64,000 bases of DNA from Acidobacteriota bacterium (GTDB lineage Bacteria > Acidobacteriota > Blastocatellia > Pyrinomonadales > Pyrinomonadaceae), in contig JAKOVX010000012.1 of the NCBI GenBank assembly GCA_029781855.1, positions 62,001-126,000 on the forward strand. The letters are read 5' to 3'. Both the position numbers and the translations under genes were made by a program. This document shows positions 8,295 through 16,836 of the stretch, in pieces. Position 1 is the stretch's first letter. Each line of letters starts with the position of its first letter. Under the pieces are notes generated by a model. That model ran no database searches. It had not been told where the DNA came from and saw nothing but the letters and a program-made list of their open reading frames with translations.

Positions 8295-9647
8295 TCACGC
8301 CTGCCGGATCCATTTTAGGACCTCGGGAATGGTCGCCCGCTTGCCGTACATCAGCATCCCGACACGGTAAACACGGCTCGCCAGCCAAACGACGAACGCT
8401 ATCGCGAGAACGTTGGTGCCGATGGAAAGAGCGATCTGCCAAAAAGGCGGCGTCTCGGCAAGGATCCGTACCGGCATCGTGATCGGAGCGAAGAACGGTG
8501 CGATCGACGCCCAAAATGAAAGCGTCGAGTTGGGATCGCGGATCACCGCAAAGCTCAGATAGAAGCCCGTCAAAAGTATCATGATAGGCGGGAACGCGAA
8601 TTGCCCGCCTTCCTGAACGGTCGTCACCATCGATCCGATAAGTGCAAAGATCGACGCGTATAAGAAGTACCCGAGCAGAAAGAAAAGCAGAAAATACAGG
8701 ACCATCAGCGGTGTGATGTGGGGCAAGCCGACGAGCAGCGGCGAGAGGTCGGCTTGTACCGCGACGAAAGCCACGATCACAGAGAGTGACACGACCCAAA
8801 TCCCCAACTGCGTCAGTCCGGCAAGCCCGACGCCCACCAATTTACCGAGCATCAGCTCGAACGGCCGTGCCGACGAGAAAAGGATCTCGGCAATACGTGT
8901 TTCCTTTTCTTCGACGACCGCTCCCAGAATTATCTGACCGTAGATGGTCAACGTCAGGTAGATCATCAATCCGACGACAAATGAGGCCGCGAGCAATGCC
9001 CCGCTGTCCTTCTCCCGGCCCTTTTCGTCGATCGATTTGGAGTCAAGATCGACGTCCTTCATGAGGTTCCTGACCGCCTTCTCGTCGATGTTCGCATCCG
9101 CCAACCGCTGCGAGCGGACGGCCTGGTTCAGAGCATCCTTTAGTTGGTCGCCGGCAACAAAATCACCTGCTTTTCGCGACAGAAATTCGAATTTCGCGTC
9201 CGGGGCCTCGAAGTTCACCGGAATGAGCAAATATGCATCGATCTCCTTCGCGACCGCCTTTTCAGTCAGTTCTTTGCGGATCTGGTCAGGCGTCTTGCCG
9301 GCCGCAGAATAGTCGACAAAAATGAATTCCTCGGCGGCCGAACGGGCACCGTCCTTTATGCGGTCGGTCTGCGAGGAATGGAGATTCACCGGCAGCGTTT
9401 TGACCGTCTCTGAGTTCTTTTCTGCGACCGCTTCGGTCGATAGATTCGATCTCAGCCGCGGGGCGATCTTGTTCGACGGGTCAACGATCACGATCCGTGT
9501 GGGCTCGCCCTTGATCGAGAATATCAGTGCCGGCACGAACGCGAAGCACAGCCCGAGCACCGGAAACAGGAGCGTTCCGAGAAGAAACGCCCACCTTAGG
9601 ACTATCTTCTTGTATTCGTGTTTTACGACCGCGAAAAATTTCTTCAT
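8295..9647 (-). CDS. ABC-2 type transporter permease (NatB-like)
   Basis: This 450-residue inner-membrane protein has one N-terminal helix (about 18-42), a large extracytoplasmic region (about 43-215), and six C-terminal hydrophobic segments. That is the ABC-2/NatB layout. The segment ILGAVVEEKETRIAEILFSSARP is the conserved ABC-2 coupling region. Members export sodium, drugs or other substrates; the substrate cannot be told here. The gene begins 5 bases after the ATPase stop, so the two form one exporter. Confidence 0.92.
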   Translation of the reverse strand: MKKFFAVVKHEYKKIVLRWAFLLGTLLFPVLGLCFAFVPALIFSIKGEPTRIVIVDPSNKIAPRLRSNLSTEAVAEKNSETVKTLPVNLHSSQTDRIKDGARSAAEEFIFVDYSAAGKTPDQIRKELTEKAVAKEIDAYLLIPVNFEAPDAKFEFLSRKAGDFVAGDQLKDALNQAVRSQRLADANIDEKAVRNLMKDVDLDSKSIDEKGREKDSGALLAASFVVGLMIYLTLTIYGQIILGAVVEEKETRIAEILFSSARPFELMLGKLVGVGLAGLTQLGIWVVSLSVIVAFVAVQADLSPLLVGLPHITPLMVLYFLLFFLLGYFLYASIFALIGSMVTTVQEGGQFAFPPIMILLTGFYLSFAVIRDPNSTLSFWASIAPFFAPITMPVRILAETPPFWQIALSIGTNVLAIAFVVWLASRVYRVGMLMYGKRATIPEVLKWIRQA

Positions 9648-9652
9648 AACGT

Positions 9653-10561
9653 TCAGCCTTCAACGGCGTCGATGAAAATGTCGTTCAGGCTCGGCTCGAT
9701 CTGCTCGAATTTCGAAACCGATGCCCCAGCATCGATCAGCGAGCGAAGCAGGACCTGCGGGTCGACGCCATCGCCGAGGAGTATCTGCTTTTCATCGGCG
9801 TGTTCGGTGATCTTCTCAATATAGTTGTTATCATCCAGGACCTCTTCGCCGCCGACCGCGCGCAGCGAGATCAGATTCTTGCGGTAGCTGGACTTGACCT
9901 CGCGAAGACTGCCGCCGATGACTTTTTTCGATCTGTTTATCAACAGAATGTCGTGGCAGAGACGCTCGGCTGTTTCCATCAAGTGCGTCGAAAAGATCAC
10001 GGTCTTTTCCTTGGTCTTAAATTCGGCGAGCACATCGATCATGAACTCGACATTCACCGGATCGAGACCCGAGAAAGGTTCATCGAGGATGAGCAGGTCG
10101 GGGTCGTGCAGCACGGTCGAGATGAACTGGATCTTCTGCTGCATACCTTTTGAAAGATCGGTCGTCTTCTTCGTTTTCCATTCAGCGAGGCCCATTCTCT
10201 CGAGCCACTTGTCGATGCGGCGGTCGGCCTCAGCACCGGCGATGTCTTTCAGTGCCGCGAAGTAACGCAATTGGTCGACGACCTTCATTTTCTTATAAAG
10301 GCCGCGTTCCTCGGGCAGATATCCGACGCGATCCTGCATCCTTGCCGACATCCGCTGGCCGAAAAGCTCGATGCTGCCCTCGTCCGGGGCAGTGATCCCG
10401 ACGATCATGCGGATCGTGGTCGTTTTGCCGGCACCGTTCGGCCCGAGAAATCCGAACACGCGCCCAGCCCGGACGTCGAAGCTCAGATCGTCAACCGCCG
10501 TAAATTCGCCAAAGCGTTTGGTCACGTTCTCGACCCGCAGGGTCACGTCATTTGTACTCAT
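9653..10561 (-). CDS. ABC transporter ATP-binding protein (NatA-like)
   Basis: This 302-residue ATPase has Walker A GPNGAGKTT at residues 40-48, the signature LSKGMQQKIQ, Walker B LLILDEPFSGLDP, and the switch histidine in IFSTHLME. A C-terminal extension of about 80 residues (after residue 220) is typical of the DrrA/NatA subgroup. ATG at 10561 is chosen because the family domain starts right after it (TLRVENVTKRFG). A further 52 codons are open upstream but contain no family sequence and run into a repeat-rich gap. It is the first gene of the exporter operon. Confidence 0.93.
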   Translation of the reverse strand: MSTNDVTLRVENVTKRFGEFTAVDDLSFDVRAGRVFGFLGPNGAGKTTTIRMIVGITAPDEGSIELFGQRMSARMQDRVGYLPEERGLYKKMKVVDQLRYFAALKDIAGAEADRRIDKWLERMGLAEWKTKKTTDLSKGMQQKIQFISTVLHDPDLLILDEPFSGLDPVNVEFMIDVLAEFKTKEKTVIFSTHLMETAERLCHDILLINRSKKVIGGSLREVKSSYRKNLISLRAVGGEEVLDDNNYIEKITEHADEKQILLGDGVDPQVLLRSLIDAGASVSKFEQIEPSLNDIFIDAVEG

Positions 10562-10960
10562 ACGATTCTCTAAAAGATACCATACGAACAGGGCATCGCG
10601 GAGTTCGATAAACCGTCGACAGACTGGTCGATCCGGTCGTCGCACGTTTGTGTTCGAGATCGCCCAAATGTTGAACGTTGTTGAATTTTTGTCCCACGAG
10701 CACTTAAAGTGGGACAAAAGGTGGGACAGGCTAACCTATTGATAATACTGACACTACTCCAGTTTGTCCCACTGTCCCACGATTTTGTAATTTCACGTTT
10801 TTCATCACTGAACGGATGAGATCGTCGGCATGATCAGCTCGCAGAACAGTGCCCGAGATCGTAAATTTCAAAGATCATGACGTAGTTCGATAATATCATA
10901 ATGTTGCATACACTGCTACATATTTTATCGATGCAACACCGCTCGACCGACGGTTGCCGG
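10562..10960. other. Intergenic gap with a GTCCCAC palindromic cluster
   Basis: No convincing gene is present in these 399 bases. The gap lies between the ABC exporter promoter region and the 3' end of the acyl-ligase fusion gene. It contains the GTCCCAC/GTGGGAC cluster listed separately (10687-10780) and an AT-rich stretch near 10860-10930. Short frames here lack protein character. Confidence 0.6.
10687..10780. repeat. GTCCCAC/GTGGGAC inverted and direct repeat cluster
   Basis: TTTTGTCCCAC (10687-10697) and GTGGGACAAAA (10709-10719) form a perfect 11-bp inverted repeat around an 11-base loop. A further GTGGGAC follows at 10721-10727, and GTCCCAC recurs at 10766-10772 and 10774-10780. A related cluster (GCGGGACAA units) lies at about 55787-55831. 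Confidence 0.75.
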
Positions 10961-13468
10961 TCATAGGGTGCGAACTGCTGACTCGACGACGCGGGTGATG
11001 GCAGCAGGCTCTGCATTTGGGTCAAGATCCAATGGACTGCCGATCGTGATCTTGATGGCCCCAGCCGGTGCGTAGCCGCGTTGGCCGCTGGATTTGAGTT
11101 CCCATAGGCCAGTTATCTTAACGGGCACGACAGGAGCTTCGAGTCCTGAGGCAAGGATGCCGATGCCGGCACGGAACGGCCTGATATTGCCGTCCGGTGT
11201 CAACTCACCTTCGGGGAATATGAGCACGCTAAAGCCACGGTCCATCGCTTCGCCGGCGAACTGGAAACTGCGGCGAAAACCGCTCCGACGCGGCAGCGGA
11301 AACGCGTTGAAGACACCGATGACGAGAAAATACTGGACAAAATAGCGCATCCGCGTAAAGAGACCTGTTCCCGCGGGCCGCTGCCGATATCCCATCAGCC
11401 GTTCGCCATCCATCGCGATCGCCAATCGCCGTCGGATGCGGCGCGGCAGAGCGGCCATTATCAATCCCGGATCGACCTCGGCGACGTGATTTGAGACAAA
11501 AAGGACCGGGCCATTTAGATCTCGAAGGTTCTCGGTCCCGGCGACCGTTGCTCGGCCCAGTATTCGAGTGACCGGCTGCAGCACCAGGAAATTGAACACT
11601 GAACGCACGACCGTCACGGGGAACCTCAGCGGCCATTTTGGATAAGCGAATTTGAGCGGTTTTGCCTCAACGGCGTCTCCGCGGACCGCTTTTTCAAGGT
11701 CGCCGACGGTGGCCGAAGCTGTAAATGCACTTTCGTCGAGATCGACCTGATAGCGGTCCTCGATCGCGCTGATTAACTCGACACGGGCGAGCGAATCCAT
11801 GCCGAGGTCTTCGCTCAACCGCGATTCGGGGCCGGCGGTTTTTCCGCCGCCTTTTATTCCCGCAATTAGGGCGGCCAGCGGCGACGCGTGGGCTTTTTTC
11901 GCATGAGACCCGGATTGCCGGGAAATGTAGTCGGCGACCTCGTTCTTGCGAACCTTATGGGTGGACGTCCGCGGAAGATCGGCGTCCGGCCAGACGACCC
12001 AGCGGCGAATGCGTTGGAAATCGGCCAGCGAATTGTTTGCTCGCGAAACAACTTCCGCAGGGTCACTTCCCTTCCGCAGGATCAACGCGGCGGCCGGTTC
12101 GGGGCCGTTCTCGCCTTCGACGCCGACGACCGTGCAAGCGATGGTCTCAGGCTGGGCGTCGAGGGCCGCTTCGAGGTCGCCCGGATAGATATTGAGCCCG
12201 GCGGCGGTTACGATCACGTCTTTTTTTCGGCCCTTGAAAAAGAGCCGTCCGGTCTCATCCATCGAGCCGATATCACCCGTCGCAAGCCACTCGTCCCCGG
12301 GCCGATTATCGCTGCCCCAGAGACCGGGAGAGACGCTCTTGCCGCGAACTAGGATCTCACCGCCAACGCCAATTCGGACGTTCTCGCGGCCCGACAGTAC
12401 CTCACCAAGCGAACCGGCGCGTGCCGAGAACGGATTATTGAGGCTGATCAACGCGGCCGTTTCGGTCATTCCGTAACCCTGAACGACGGCAAACCCGAGC
12501 CGACGCCAGAAGTCCTCGGTCGCGGTGTCAAGCCTCGCCCCACCCGTCACCATACTCAGGAACTTAAAGCCGAAGACCCGATGTACCCTGCGAAAATGCC
12601 ACCATCTCGCGGGCCATGACCGCTCGACCGTCAGGTCCGCCAGAAATGCATTCAGTTCGCGGCTGATGTCGAGGTCGCGTTCAAGCTTATTCCTTAGAGT
12701 CTCCAAAACACGCGGCGGCGCACCGAGGACAGCCGCACGCTCGGTCCGGATCGTGTGAATGATGTCGGACGGACTCAAACGGTTTTGGAGGACGACCTCG
12801 GCACGCAGCAGCCGCGGGATAAAGATGCCGAGCATCTGCCCGAAAACATGACTCAGCGGCATCAGGCTGACGATCTTCAGCGGGCGGACGATGAACTCCC
12901 AGCGGATGTATTTGGCGATCTCGCGCTCGATCGGGGCAATGTTGGTGAGGATATTTTCGTGCGTAAGCTCGACGCCCTTCGGCTCGGCCGTCGTGCCCGA
13001 GGTGAAGACGATCTCGACAATATCCGACGGCTGGATGCTGTCGGCCCGCATCGGATCAGCGGAATGACTGGCGATCGTTTCAACCAGAGCCTCGAGCGGA
13101 ATTGACGGAATGTCGAGGGGCGAAACATCGATGCCACGGCCGTAAAGTACCAACTTCGGTTCGGTTTGACGACAAACTCGTGCGGCGAAATCGGGCGAGC
13201 CGTGCTCGTCGAGCGGAACGGCGATCGCACCGCGCAGCAGTATGCCGTAGAATGCCGCAACCCACTCGGGGCAATTCTCAGCCCAGATCAACACGCGGTC
13301 GCCGCGGCCGATCCCGCGTGTTTCGAGCTCGCGGGCGAACCGGAACGCGGTGGCGGATAGTTCGCCGTATGTCCATCGGTGTTCGCGGAGTCGCGGCCGG
13401 TGCCTGAACGCGACGACGCGATCAAGCGACGAACTTTCGTAGAGGTAATCGAGCAGCGTTTCGTGCAT
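10961..13468 (-). CDS. Acyl-CoA/ACP ligase - acyl carrier - lysophospholipid acyltransferase fusion
   Basis: This 835-residue protein joins three enzymes. Residues 1 to about 510 are an AMP-forming ligase; the P-loop is IVFTSGTTAEPKGVELTH, and GYGMTE and the ATGD motif follow. Around 525-590 is an acyl carrier domain whose phosphopantetheine serine lies in DLGMDSLARVEL (near 557). From about 620 comes a PlsC-type acyltransferase with the H-x4-D motif SNHVAEVD (near 660) and FPEGELT. The layout implies that a fatty acid is activated, loaded on the internal carrier and transferred to a lysophospholipid, as in Aas-like recycling; the substrate is inferred. ATG at 13468 is preferred (GGGCGGA upstream); an in-frame ATG lies at 13492. 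Confidence 0.9.
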   Translation of the reverse strand: MHETLLDYLYESSSLDRVVAFRHRPRLREHRWTYGELSATAFRFARELETRGIGRGDRVLIWAENCPEWVAAFYGILLRGAIAVPLDEHGSPDFAARVCRQTEPKLVLYGRGIDVSPLDIPSIPLEALVETIASHSADPMRADSIQPSDIVEIVFTSGTTAEPKGVELTHENILTNIAPIEREIAKYIRWEFIVRPLKIVSLMPLSHVFGQMLGIFIPRLLRAEVVLQNRLSPSDIIHTIRTERAAVLGAPPRVLETLRNKLERDLDISRELNAFLADLTVERSWPARWWHFRRVHRVFGFKFLSMVTGGARLDTATEDFWRRLGFAVVQGYGMTETAALISLNNPFSARAGSLGEVLSGRENVRIGVGGEILVRGKSVSPGLWGSDNRPGDEWLATGDIGSMDETGRLFFKGRKKDVIVTAAGLNIYPGDLEAALDAQPETIACTVVGVEGENGPEPAAALILRKGSDPAEVVSRANNSLADFQRIRRWVVWPDADLPRTSTHKVRKNEVADYISRQSGSHAKKAHASPLAALIAGIKGGGKTAGPESRLSEDLGMDSLARVELISAIEDRYQVDLDESAFTASATVGDLEKAVRGDAVEAKPLKFAYPKWPLRFPVTVVRSVFNFLVLQPVTRILGRATVAGTENLRDLNGPVLFVSNHVAEVDPGLIMAALPRRIRRRLAIAMDGERLMGYRQRPAGTGLFTRMRYFVQYFLVIGVFNAFPLPRRSGFRRSFQFAGEAMDRGFSVLIFPEGELTPDGNIRPFRAGIGILASGLEAPVVPVKITGLWELKSSGQRGYAPAGAIKITIGSPLDLDPNAEPAAITRVVESAVRTL

Positions 13469-13610
13469 ATATGTCCGCCCACCCACGAACATTCACTGAA
13501 TTAGGATGTCACTGTACTTCAGCGGAATCAAACGTCCGGGCGAGAGCGGCATTTAGAGAGGGCGGACGCTTGCCCGCGGGATGGTTATTCGTCATACTTC
13601 TCGACAAATC

Positions 13611-14666
13611 ATGGAGATATTTGTTTACCGGAATGACTCCGATAGGGTCGAGGAAGGCTTCACGCGGGACGACCTGCCGGGCCTGCTTGCGGATCAGGGC
13701 AACGTTGTCTGGGTCGACCTCAAGGGCGAGACCGAGGAGGGAGCCGCTGAGGCAAAGGACGTGCTGCTCAATATCTTCAAATTCCACCCGTTGACGGTCG
13801 AAGATTGCCTCGAGACGCGTAATCAGCCGAAGGTCGAGGGTTTCGACAAATACTTGTATTTCATCGTGCACGGCATCAAACATGGGGAGACGCATCCCTC
13901 AAATTTCGTGACCAAGGAACTCGATGGCTATTTGGGGCCGAATTTTGTCGTCACGTTTCACGTGCTGCGGTTTCAGAGCATCAAGCGGGTGAAACAGCAC
14001 GTGCGAAACAGCACCTTCATCTGCCAACGCGGAGCGGCGTATCTGCTGCACCATATCCTCGACGAACTTATCGATCTGTATATGCCGATCGTCGACGATT
14101 TTGACCATGAGATAAACTCGCTCGAGGAACGGGTGCTCGGTATGCGTCGGAGCAACAACGCGATCCTCGGCGAAATAATGGACCTCCGGCGAAGCGTCGC
14201 ACGGCTAAAACGAATATCTTCGCGGCAGCTAGAGGTCCTCTACCGAATGTCGCACGGGGAATTTCCGGTGATACCGGCCGCGGTGATCCCATTTTTTCGC
14301 GACGTTCACGATCATTTGCTCAGGATCTCGGACCTGGCTGAGGGTTATCGCGACCTGGTGGGCAGCCTGTTTGACATTCATTTTGCGGTCGTCGGCAACC
14401 GCACCAATGACGTGATGAAAACGCTCGCCGTGCTCTCGGCGATCTTGCTGCCGCTGTCGCTGATCGCAGGCATTTATGGGATGAATTTCAAGAATATGCC
14501 GGAGCTGGAGAGCGAGCACGGTTACTATTACACGATCGCGCTAATGATCGTGATCACGGTCGCCTTGTTGTTCTATTTTTGGCGGAGAGGATGGATCTTT
14601 CAGAGCGAACCTGAGATCGACACGAATCTCGTAACCCACGAAGAAAGCGATCACGAAAACATCTGA
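13611..14666 (+). CDS. corA: CorA-family Mg2+/Co2+ transporter
   Basis: This 351-residue protein has a large cytoplasmic alpha/beta domain and two C-terminal helices. The universal CorA motif Y-G-M-N-F is at 289-293, followed by the periplasmic loop KNMPEL and the last helix (TIALMIVITVALLFYFW). It forms a pentameric inner-membrane channel for magnesium or cobalt. ATG at 13611 (MEIFVYRND) is preferred as the family N-terminus; an ATG at 13581 is also in frame and neither has a strong Shine-Dalgarno. The 3' end overlaps the convergent DUF1835 gene by 16 bases. Confidence 0.94.
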   Translation: MEIFVYRNDSDRVEEGFTRDDLPGLLADQGNVVWVDLKGETEEGAAEAKDVLLNIFKFHPLTVEDCLETRNQPKVEGFDKYLYFIVHGIKHGETHPSNFVTKELDGYLGPNFVVTFHVLRFQSIKRVKQHVRNSTFICQRGAAYLLHHILDELIDLYMPIVDDFDHEINSLEERVLGMRRSNNAILGEIMDLRRSVARLKRISSRQLEVLYRMSHGEFPVIPAAVIPFFRDVHDHLLRISDLAEGYRDLVGSLFDIHFAVVGNRTNDVMKTLAVLSAILLPLSLIAGIYGMNFKNMPELESEHGYYYTIALMIVITVALLFYFWRRGWIFQSEPEIDTNLVTHEESDHENI

Positions 14667-15379
14667 TCGAGCAGCTTCTGGACCTGCAGGTCGCCGAGGC
14701 CGTAAACACCGGCACGACGGCTAAACTCGGGAAATATCTCGCCTAGATCAGTGTCGGCACCGGCACCGAGCTCGGCCAGGATCTCTGCCGGACGCGAATC
14801 TCTGACAACGGCCGCTTGAACGACCTCACCGAGATACGGGAACGCAGGTGCGGCCGTTTCTGATAGTTCCGCAAGTTTGGTGTTGTCGCCGGAGCGGAAG
14901 GCGTTCCAGAGTGCGGCACCGAGCGAAATGTCCTCGCGGGCGAGTTCGACACGGGAGTTGAAACACAGTTTGAGATCCGCAGCATCAAGCTTTCCGAAGC
15001 CAAGCCAGCGGTCATCTTCTGACAACACTGCCGGATGGACACGAAATACCTTCGCCTCGTTTTGATCCAACAGCCACAGGCAAAACCACAGGTTCACACT
15101 GCAGAAGAGCTCGTATTCGAACCAGAGAGTGACCTCGTCATCATCGTCCATATCGAGCAGCCGCCCGAGTTCGTCGGCAACGGTCTCATGATAGACGATC
15201 TCGTCTTCGCCATACTCGGTATGAACAAAACGGGCACGCTGGTCCCAGAATTCGGGCAGCGATTCCGCTGATAAATCTCCCGCGATGAGCGCCTCGCGGC
15301 AGACGATGACACGGCCTTCGATGTCAGTCTTTTTGAATTCCTCAACCAGCGAGTCGCCGGGCAGAACGTGATACTCCAT
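14651..15379 (-). CDS. DUF1835-family protein
   Basis: This 242-residue soluble acidic protein starts MEYHVLPGDSLVEEFKKTDI and continues VIVCREALIAGDL, the signature of DUF1835. The aspartate-rich stretch DMDDDDEVTLWFEYELFC is also typical. The family has no established function. Its start region is duplicated 140 bases upstream, at the end of pgpA, with a small palindromic element between the copies (see the repeat entry). Its present translation start may therefore have been supplied by that rearrangement. It is convergent with corA and overlaps its 3' end. Confidence 0.82.
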   Translation of the reverse strand: MEYHVLPGDSLVEEFKKTDIEGRVIVCREALIAGDLSAESLPEFWDQRARFVHTEYGEDEIVYHETVADELGRLLDMDDDDEVTLWFEYELFCSVNLWFCLWLLDQNEAKVFRVHPAVLSEDDRWLGFGKLDAADLKLCFNSRVELAREDISLGAALWNAFRSGDNTKLAELSETAAPAFPYLGEVVQAAVVRDSRPAEILAELGAGADTDLGEIFPEFSRRAGVYGLGDLQVQKLLDQMFS

Positions 15380-15521
15380 ATAGTCAGAACCGCCTGCGGT
15401 AGCGGGCGGTTGAACTCAAATTATTTAGTCGAAAAATGTTGAATACAACCGATCCAAAACCACCCGCTACCGCAGGTGGTACCGACAGGCAAGTCGCCGG
15501 GCAGAACGTGATACTTCATAT
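15352..15521. repeat. REP-like palindrome pair bracketed by 30-bp direct repeats
   Basis: Two 30-bp direct repeats, 15352-15381 and 15492-15521, differ at one base. Both cover the start codon and first codons of the DUF1835 gene. Between them lie two inverted hairpins of one family: ACCGCCTGC-GGTA-GCGGGCGGT near 15389-15410 and ACCACCCGC-TACC-GCAGGTGGT near 15459-15480. Paired positions differ in a compensating way (CCGCC/GGCGG against CCACC/GGTGG). The upstream copy encodes a 32-codon stub (15519 down to 15421) whose ATGA overlaps the pgpA stop. A third relative is inside coaBC at 52386-52412. Confidence 0.8.
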
Positions 15522-16076
15522 CGCGGTGTAAATTGCGTAACCGACGGCGAGGCAGACCCCGGCGTAAACGCCGGCCAGAATGTCGTCGGCACAGACGCCT
15601 ATGCCGCCGGGCAATATCTGCAATGCGTCAATCGGGTACGGCTTCCATATATCGAAAAGCCTGAACAGCAGGAAACCGGCCAGAACGAACGGCCAAGCGA
15701 TCCCGAACGGCACAAAACACAACGTAATAAGCTGGCCAATTACCTCGTCCACAACGGCTTCGGATGGATCCTCGTCCCCGAGAATGGGTATCGAACGGCC
15801 GGCTGCCCAAATTCCGATCAGGCAAAATACGACAAAGAGAATACCGTTCTCGGCCCAGACTATTGAGGACGCTTGCTCAGCCCGGAATCCGTGCTGGAGC
15901 AAATAACTACCCTCCGCACCGTCGAGCCAGCCGACCGCGAGATACAATATTACACCGACCATTGAGCCCCATGTTCCCGGAGCGATCGGCCCATAGCCGA
16001 CTCCCCACGTCGTCATCGCAAGCGCAACGTAATCGACGATGCCGCTAGGTTTTCGTTTCTCGACGGTTTGCTTCAT
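15516..16076 (-). CDS. pgpA: Phosphatidylglycerophosphatase A
   Basis: This 186-residue inner-membrane enzyme removes the phosphate of phosphatidylglycerophosphate to give phosphatidylglycerol. Conserved PgpA blocks are visible: WGVGYGPIAPGTWGS (near 20-35) and EDPSEAVVDEVIGQLITL, which carry the metal-binding acidic residues. Three or four hydrophobic segments follow. ATG at 16076 (MKQTVEKRK) is chosen because a palindromic repeat lies immediately upstream (16105-16141) and the longer frame to 16121 would be encoded largely by that repeat. It follows cobO on the same strand. Confidence 0.9.
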   Translation of the reverse strand: MKQTVEKRKPSGIVDYVALAMTTWGVGYGPIAPGTWGSMVGVILYLAVGWLDGAEGSYLLQHGFRAEQASSIVWAENGILFVVFCLIGIWAAGRSIPILGDEDPSEAVVDEVIGQLITLCFVPFGIAWPFVLAGFLLFRLFDIWKPYPIDALQILPGGIGVCADDILAGVYAGVCLAVGYAIYTAI

Positions 16077-16104
16077 ATAAAGTTCGGAGAGAACCACCTC
16101 GTCA

Positions 16105-16141
16105 GCGGAACCCGCTGCCACCCCTCCTTCGCAAGGAGGGG
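16105..16141. repeat. Palindromic intergenic repeat between cobO and pgpA
   Basis: CCCCTCCTT (16121-16129) and AAGGAGGGG (16133-16141) form a perfect 9-bp hairpin with a CGC loop. Just upstream GTCAGCGG / CCGCTGCC forms a second imperfect hairpin. The compound structure resembles widespread 'CCCCTCCTT..AAGGAGGGG' intergenic palindromes. Only one copy is in this window. Confidence 0.65.
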
Positions 16142-16147
16142 AGCTCT

Positions 16148-16738
16148 TTAGAACTCAATTCCCTGCTGAGCAAAAATGCCGGAGTGGAACGGGTGCTTGA
16201 TCTCCTTCATCTCGGTGACGAGGTCGGCTGCGTCGATGACCTTGGCTAGGGCGTTGTCGACGTTGCGGCCGGTCAGGATCAGGTGCAGATGCGGTTGGCC
16301 CTTTCGAACTTCGGCGATCTCGGCGAGTACCGCGTCGATGTCAAGAAAACCGTAGCTCAGCACGTACAACAGCTCGTCAAAAACGAGCACATCGTAGTCG
16401 CCGTTCCGCATCTTTTCAACGCAAAGAGCCCACGTTTCCTCGCTCGTCTTAATATCCTGCGATTTGTCGTTGGTGTCCCAGGTAAAGCCGTCGCCCATGG
16501 TGTGGACCTCGATCCCGAGTTTTTCGAACGATTCATGCTCGCCGTAGCGATCGGTCCGGGACTTCATGAACTGGATCATGCAGCAGTGCATCCCGCGTCC
16601 GGCGGCACGCACCAAAACGCCGATCGCCGCGGTGGTTTTGCCTTTGCCGTCGCCGGTGTTGAGCATCAGCAGGCCTTTGGTATTTTCGCGATAATCTCCG
16701 CGACGCCACTTGTAGCGTTTTTCTTTGGTTTCGGGCAT
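16148..16738 (-). CDS. cobO: Corrinoid adenosyltransferase (CobO/BtuR type)
   Basis: This 196-residue protein transfers the 5'-deoxyadenosyl group of ATP to cob(I)yrinic acid a,c-diamide or cobalamin. The P-loop GDGKGKTTAAIG is near residues 29-40. The family blocks MIQFMKSRTDRYGE, MGDGFTWDT and DVLVFDELLYVLSYGFLD follow in the expected order, and length is normal. No other cobalamin gene is in the window, so salvage rather than full synthesis is the simpler reading. It is followed on the same strand by pgpA. Confidence 0.95.
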   Translation of the reverse strand: MPETKEKRYKWRRGDYRENTKGLLMLNTGDGKGKTTAAIGVLVRAAGRGMHCCMIQFMKSRTDRYGEHESFEKLGIEVHTMGDGFTWDTNDKSQDIKTSEETWALCVEKMRNGDYDVLVFDELLYVLSYGFLDIDAVLAEIAEVRKGQPHLHLILTGRNVDNALAKVIDAADLVTEMKEIKHPFHSGIFAQQGIEF

Positions 16739-16836
16739 TGAAAAAAATTATGGCAGTAGACGCTTACGGCAGGCAAATCGCCTCCTTCGCTAATTCTACT
16801 GCCAGATCGTCAAATCTACGTTCGCCGGCCCAGCTT

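Noticed and set aside
15421..15519. 32-codon minus-strand frame overlapping the pgpA stop
   Set aside because: It is the duplicated first codons of the DUF1835 gene run into the palindromic element; listed under the repeat and not as a gene.
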